64,000 nucleotides of DNA from positions 1 to 64,000 of the forward strand of contig NZ_JAKEVD010000017.1 of the NCBI RefSeq assembly GCF_022398325.1. The letters run 5' to 3'. The translations under genes and the position numbers were made by a program. The notes beneath the pieces were generated by a model. It was not told the origin of the DNA, ran no database searches, and was given only the letters and a program-made list of their open reading frames with translations. Below are positions 63,964 to 64,000 of the stretch, in pieces. Within the stretch, counting starts at the first letter, position 1. Each line of letters begins with the position of its first letter. The DNA comes from Shewanella sp. Isolate13 (GTDB lineage Bacteria; Pseudomonadota; Gammaproteobacteria; Enterobacterales; Shewanellaceae).

Positions 63964-64000
63964 CTAGAAGTGTTAACCTTTATGGCTAATTTTTAAATGT

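Noticed and set aside
1-64000. Prophage, integron or integrative element
   Set aside because: No integrase, phage structural gene or attachment-site pair is visible; tRNA-Phe has no adjacent integrase.

Overview
The window looks like a chromosomal segment of a marine gammaproteobacterium of the genus Shewanella or a close relative. Evidence: the partial 16S rRNA 5' end and its leader, the conserved bamD <> rluD-yfiH-clpB block, two large exported proteases ending in a GlyGly-CTERM (rhombosortase-type) tail, and several small conserved proteins typical of that group. No insertion sequence, phage, integron or CRISPR array is visible. Most genes look like ordinary chromosomal genes.

Layout. 1-960: 5' end of an rrn operon reading off the left edge (minus strand), with its boxA and two promoters. 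966-9925: a DUF4124 protein, a small lipoprotein, the clpB / yfiH / rluD group with a sigma-32-type promoter before clpB, divergent bamD, and an RND-type exporter. 10143-15682: tRNA-Phe, an HBM-type chemotaxis receptor, an ornithine cyclodeaminase-family enzyme, and an ECF sigma / membrane anti-sigma / DUF4097 operon. 15809-28316: two head-to-tail cassettes, each a LysR regulator divergent from a ~1640-residue subtilisin-like exoprotease; the two intergenic regions share a 12-mer. 28465-39860: rsuA, a sugar acetyltransferase, an M13 metallopeptidase lipoprotein, an exported RelA/SpoT-fold protein, a SMI1/KNR4 protein, a GST, a serine hydrolase, a YehS-like protein and malic enzyme maeA. The gaps here hold copies of a CTAG-rich mosaic repeat built of tiny triloop hairpins.

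40435-55270: a lipoprotein, a PsrA/PhsA-like molybdoenzyme with its four-cluster ferredoxin subunit but no membrane subunit, a PAP2 phosphatase, a TPR-GGDEF cyclase, queG, a dodecin, an AhpD-like protein with a divergent LysR, an ScsD/TlpA-like thioredoxin, and the divergent metE/metR pair. 55351-63963: an HDOD protein, a GDSL lipase, btuB under a cobalamin riboswitch, a BlaI-type repressor with an M56 peptidase fused to a TonB C-terminal domain, a secreted unknown protein, and an FMN reductase with a divergent LysR.

Best leads: (1) the btuB / BlaI / M56-TonB neighbourhood, where three TTACA-N2-TGTAA palindromes occur, two before the BlaI gene and one upstream of the btuB riboswitch; (2) the signal-peptide-bearing RelA/SpoT-fold protein next to a SUKH-family protein; (3) the triloop-hairpin mosaic repeats, whose stems are kept while the loops differ; (4) the duplicated LysR-exoprotease cassette. 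All calls come from reading the sequence and recalling families; no database search was run.
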